A program made the translations under genes and the position numbers. Source: an uncultured Clostridium sp. (GTDB lineage Bacteria; Bacillota; Clostridia; Lachnospirales; Lachnospiraceae). Taken from it: a stretch of DNA of 7,324 bases. Below are positions 6,136 to 7,324 of the stretch, piece by piece. Where the stretch lies: the NCBI GenBank assembly GCA_905192625.1, contig CAJJLI010000089.1, forward strand, positions 1 through 7,324, written 5' to 3'. Under the pieces are notes generated by a model, which saw nothing but the letters and a program-made list of their open reading frames with translations, was not told the DNA's origin and did no database searches. Numbering within the stretch: position 1 is the first letter of the stretch; every line of letters begins with the position of its first letter.

Positions 6136-6145
6136 AACCACGATA

Positions 6146-6240
6146 ATAGCTTCCTTCCGCCGGTATTAACCGGATCAAGTCATGAGGGTCAGTACTTATA
6201 CACATAGGTATTGTACTTCTCAGCGTGGAGCTCCCCTAGC
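6146..6240 (-). promoter_or_regulatory. TPP (THI-box) riboswitch controlling thiT
   Basis: Read on the - strand it shows the TPP aptamer in order: CTAGGGGAGC (6239-6230), GCTGAGA (6224-6218), a variable P3 arm closed by AGTAC/GTACT, GACCCTCATGA, CTTGATCCGG with TTAATACCGGCG, and GGAAGGAAGC closing with the GCT/AGC P1 helix (6240-6238/6151-6149). The CUGAGA segment is the part of the class that recognises the pyrimidine ring of TPP. High TPP is expected to switch thiT off. Confidence 0.95.
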
Positions 6241-6246
6241 ACTTTT

Positions 6247-6274
6247 AGTATAGCCAATATAATTAAAAAGTCAA
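6247..6274 (-). promoter_or_regulatory. Promoter of the TPP riboswitch-thiT unit
   Basis: On the - strand TTGACT (6274-6269, 5 of 6), 16-base spacer, TATACT (6252-6247, 5 of 6). Transcription should start near 6240, meaning the aptamer begins at or within a base or two of +1. Confidence 0.75.
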
Positions 6275-6567
6275 CCAGTATTTGTATCTGCAGAAATAAT
6301 TACGTGTGTTCTAATTTATGATTCTAGGCAAAATATGCTTGTATTTCATTCTTTTATTCAATATAATTAGATAGGTTAAACTATCATAAATCATAGTAAA
6401 TATCCAAATTAAGGGTGGGAAATATGAATTTATGACGATATAATCAGTAGATGTGAAAACTTATAAAATATTAGTAACATTATTTGGAAGAATTGTTAAT
6501 AAAAAGATTGTAAATGTGCTAGAAATGAACTAGTAATAGATAATTTAAATTTCTTTTTAACATAGAC
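6275..6567. other. AT-rich gene-free gap upstream of truA
   Basis: No credible ORF, RNA gene or riboswitch seen on either strand. It contains a perfect -10 TATAAT at 6439-6444, but the bases 17 upstream (TGGGAA) are a poor -35. A second loose candidate is TTGTAA (6508-6513) with TAGTAA (6531-6536). Small AT-rich inverted repeats occur, for example GATAG/CTATC near 6370-6385 and ATTTATGAT (6314-6322) with ATCATAAAT (6383-6391); in sequence this AT-rich they may be chance. Confidence 0.35.
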
Positions 6568-6577
6568 AGGAGGAGAT

Positions 6578-7324
6578 ATGAGAAATATTCAATTAGTAAT
6601 AGAATATGATGGATCAAGATACGATGGGTGGCAAAAACAAATTGGAAATCCTAAAAGTGTGACGATTCAAGACAAAATAGAAGAAGTATTAAGTCGTATG
6701 GAAAATGAAAAAATAGAGGTATGTGGTGCAGCTAGAACAGAAGCAGGTGTTCATGCATATCGTCAGATTGCCAATTTTCATACAAACACAGATTTAAAGG
6801 TTTATGAAATTAAACATTACTTAAATCGATTTTTGCCGAGAGACATCGCGGTTTTAGAGGCACTGGAAGTTCCGGAACGTTTTCATGCAAGTTTTAATGC
6901 GAAATCATTTGTTTATGAATATAAAATTTCCACTGGAGAAGTGCCTTCTGTATTTGATCGAAAATATAATTATTATTGCTTTAAGCGTCTTGACATTGGT
7001 AAGATGCAAAAAGCAGCAAAATATTTTGTTGGGAATCATGATTTTAAAGCGCTATCGGATAATAAGCGAATGAAAAAATCTACGACTCGAACTATTTATG
7101 ATATTGATATCTATGGGGACAACAAAGAAACTGTAATTACTGTAAAGGGAGATGATTTTTGGCCACATATGGTACGAATTTTAGTTGGAACCTTGATGGA
7201 AGTGGGACTTGGAAATTCTGAACCAAGCGATATGGAAGAAATCATTCAAAGTAAAAATAGAGATCTTGCTGGGCCAACTGCAGAAGCAAAAGGGCTGTTT
7301 TTAGTAGATGTTCTTTATGAATAA
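6578..7324 (+). CDS. truA: tRNA pseudouridine(38-40) synthase TruA, with a Glu in place of the catalytic Asp
   Basis: TruA converts uridines 38-40 of the tRNA anticodon arm to pseudouridine in the cytosol. The frame is complete at 248 residues, normal for the family, and its stop codon is the last three bases of the window. Seen in order: IEYDGSRYDGWQKQ (8-21), the catalytic loop GAARTEAGVHA (50-60), FNAKSFVYEYKI (106-117), GNHDFKALS (152-160) with TTRTIYDI (169-176), DFWPHMVRILVGTLMEVGLG (193-212) and AGPTAEAKGLFLVDVLY (231-247). In the family the loop reads GRTDAGVHA, where Asp is the catalytic residue (Asp60 in Escherichia coli); here it is Glu-55, codon GAA at 6740-6742, with Ala-52 replacing Gly. 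The supporting Arg-53 and the MVRI arginine remain. The start has AGGAGG 4 bases upstream. Activity is therefore uncertain; it may be a diverged paralogue. No decay is otherwise visible. Confidence 0.9.
   Translation: MRNIQLVIEYDGSRYDGWQKQIGNPKSVTIQDKIEEVLSRMENEKIEVCGAARTEAGVHAYRQIANFHTNTDLKVYEIKHYLNRFLPRDIAVLEALEVPERFHASFNAKSFVYEYKISTGEVPSVFDRKYNYYCFKRLDIGKMQKAAKYFVGNHDFKALSDNKRMKKSTTRTIYDIDIYGDNKETVITVKGDDFWPHMVRILVGTLMEVGLGNSEPSDMEEIIQSKNRDLAGPTAEAKGLFLVDVLYE

Noticed and set aside
6885..7073. 62-codon + strand ORF inside truA
   Set aside because: Out-of-frame reading within the conserved synthase gene; no independent signals.
1..7324. CRISPR array, transposase, phage or toxin-antitoxin system
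   Set aside because: No spaced repeat series, no transposase or integrase motifs, no terminal repeats with target duplications, and no paired small genes were found.

Overview
The window looks like chromosomal DNA of an AT-rich, Gram-positive anaerobe of the class Clostridia, most likely Lachnospiraceae. The reasons are a SCIFF-peptide maturase (a near-universal Clostridia gene), A/T-biased codons, strong AGGAGG-type ribosome binding sites, two ECF-transporter S components, and a ThiT of the Lachnospiraceae type. I see no mobile element, CRISPR array, tRNA or rRNA.

Left part (1-3463, + strand): the 3' portion of the SCIFF maturase gene (radical SAM/SPASM; its start lies left of the window) ends at a clear intrinsic terminator. 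A leader of about 330 bases follows, holding a 12-base direct repeat that could build two competing hairpins around the recJ ribosome binding site. Then comes a complete DHH-family RecJ exonuclease.

Middle (3464-5416): a small unrecognised all-helical protein of 103 residues has its own promoter. It converges on an ECF S component of unknown substrate (- strand). A long stacked hairpin of 33 pairs lies between them, and its G-U content shows that it folds best as + strand RNA. The S-component gene has a promoter with a 10-base palindrome at its probable transcription start. A weak 69-codon ORF of doubtful reality runs into the thiT terminator from the other side.

Right part (5417-7324): thiT (- strand) is a textbook thiamine unit: a sigma-A-type promoter, a TPP riboswitch starting almost at +1, a hairpin that contains the Shine-Dalgarno sequence and is followed by seven U before the start codon, the thiamine S component, and a terminator. 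Across a gene-free gap of about 340 bases lies truA (+), whose catalytic-loop aspartate reads as glutamate.

The genes do not form one pathway. They are mostly single-gene transcription units: RiPP maturation, DNA repair, vitamin uptake and tRNA modification. No new multi-gene system is visible. The best leads are the TruA active-site change, the long 4023-4121 hairpin, the thiT expression platform, the recJ leader and the orphan S component.
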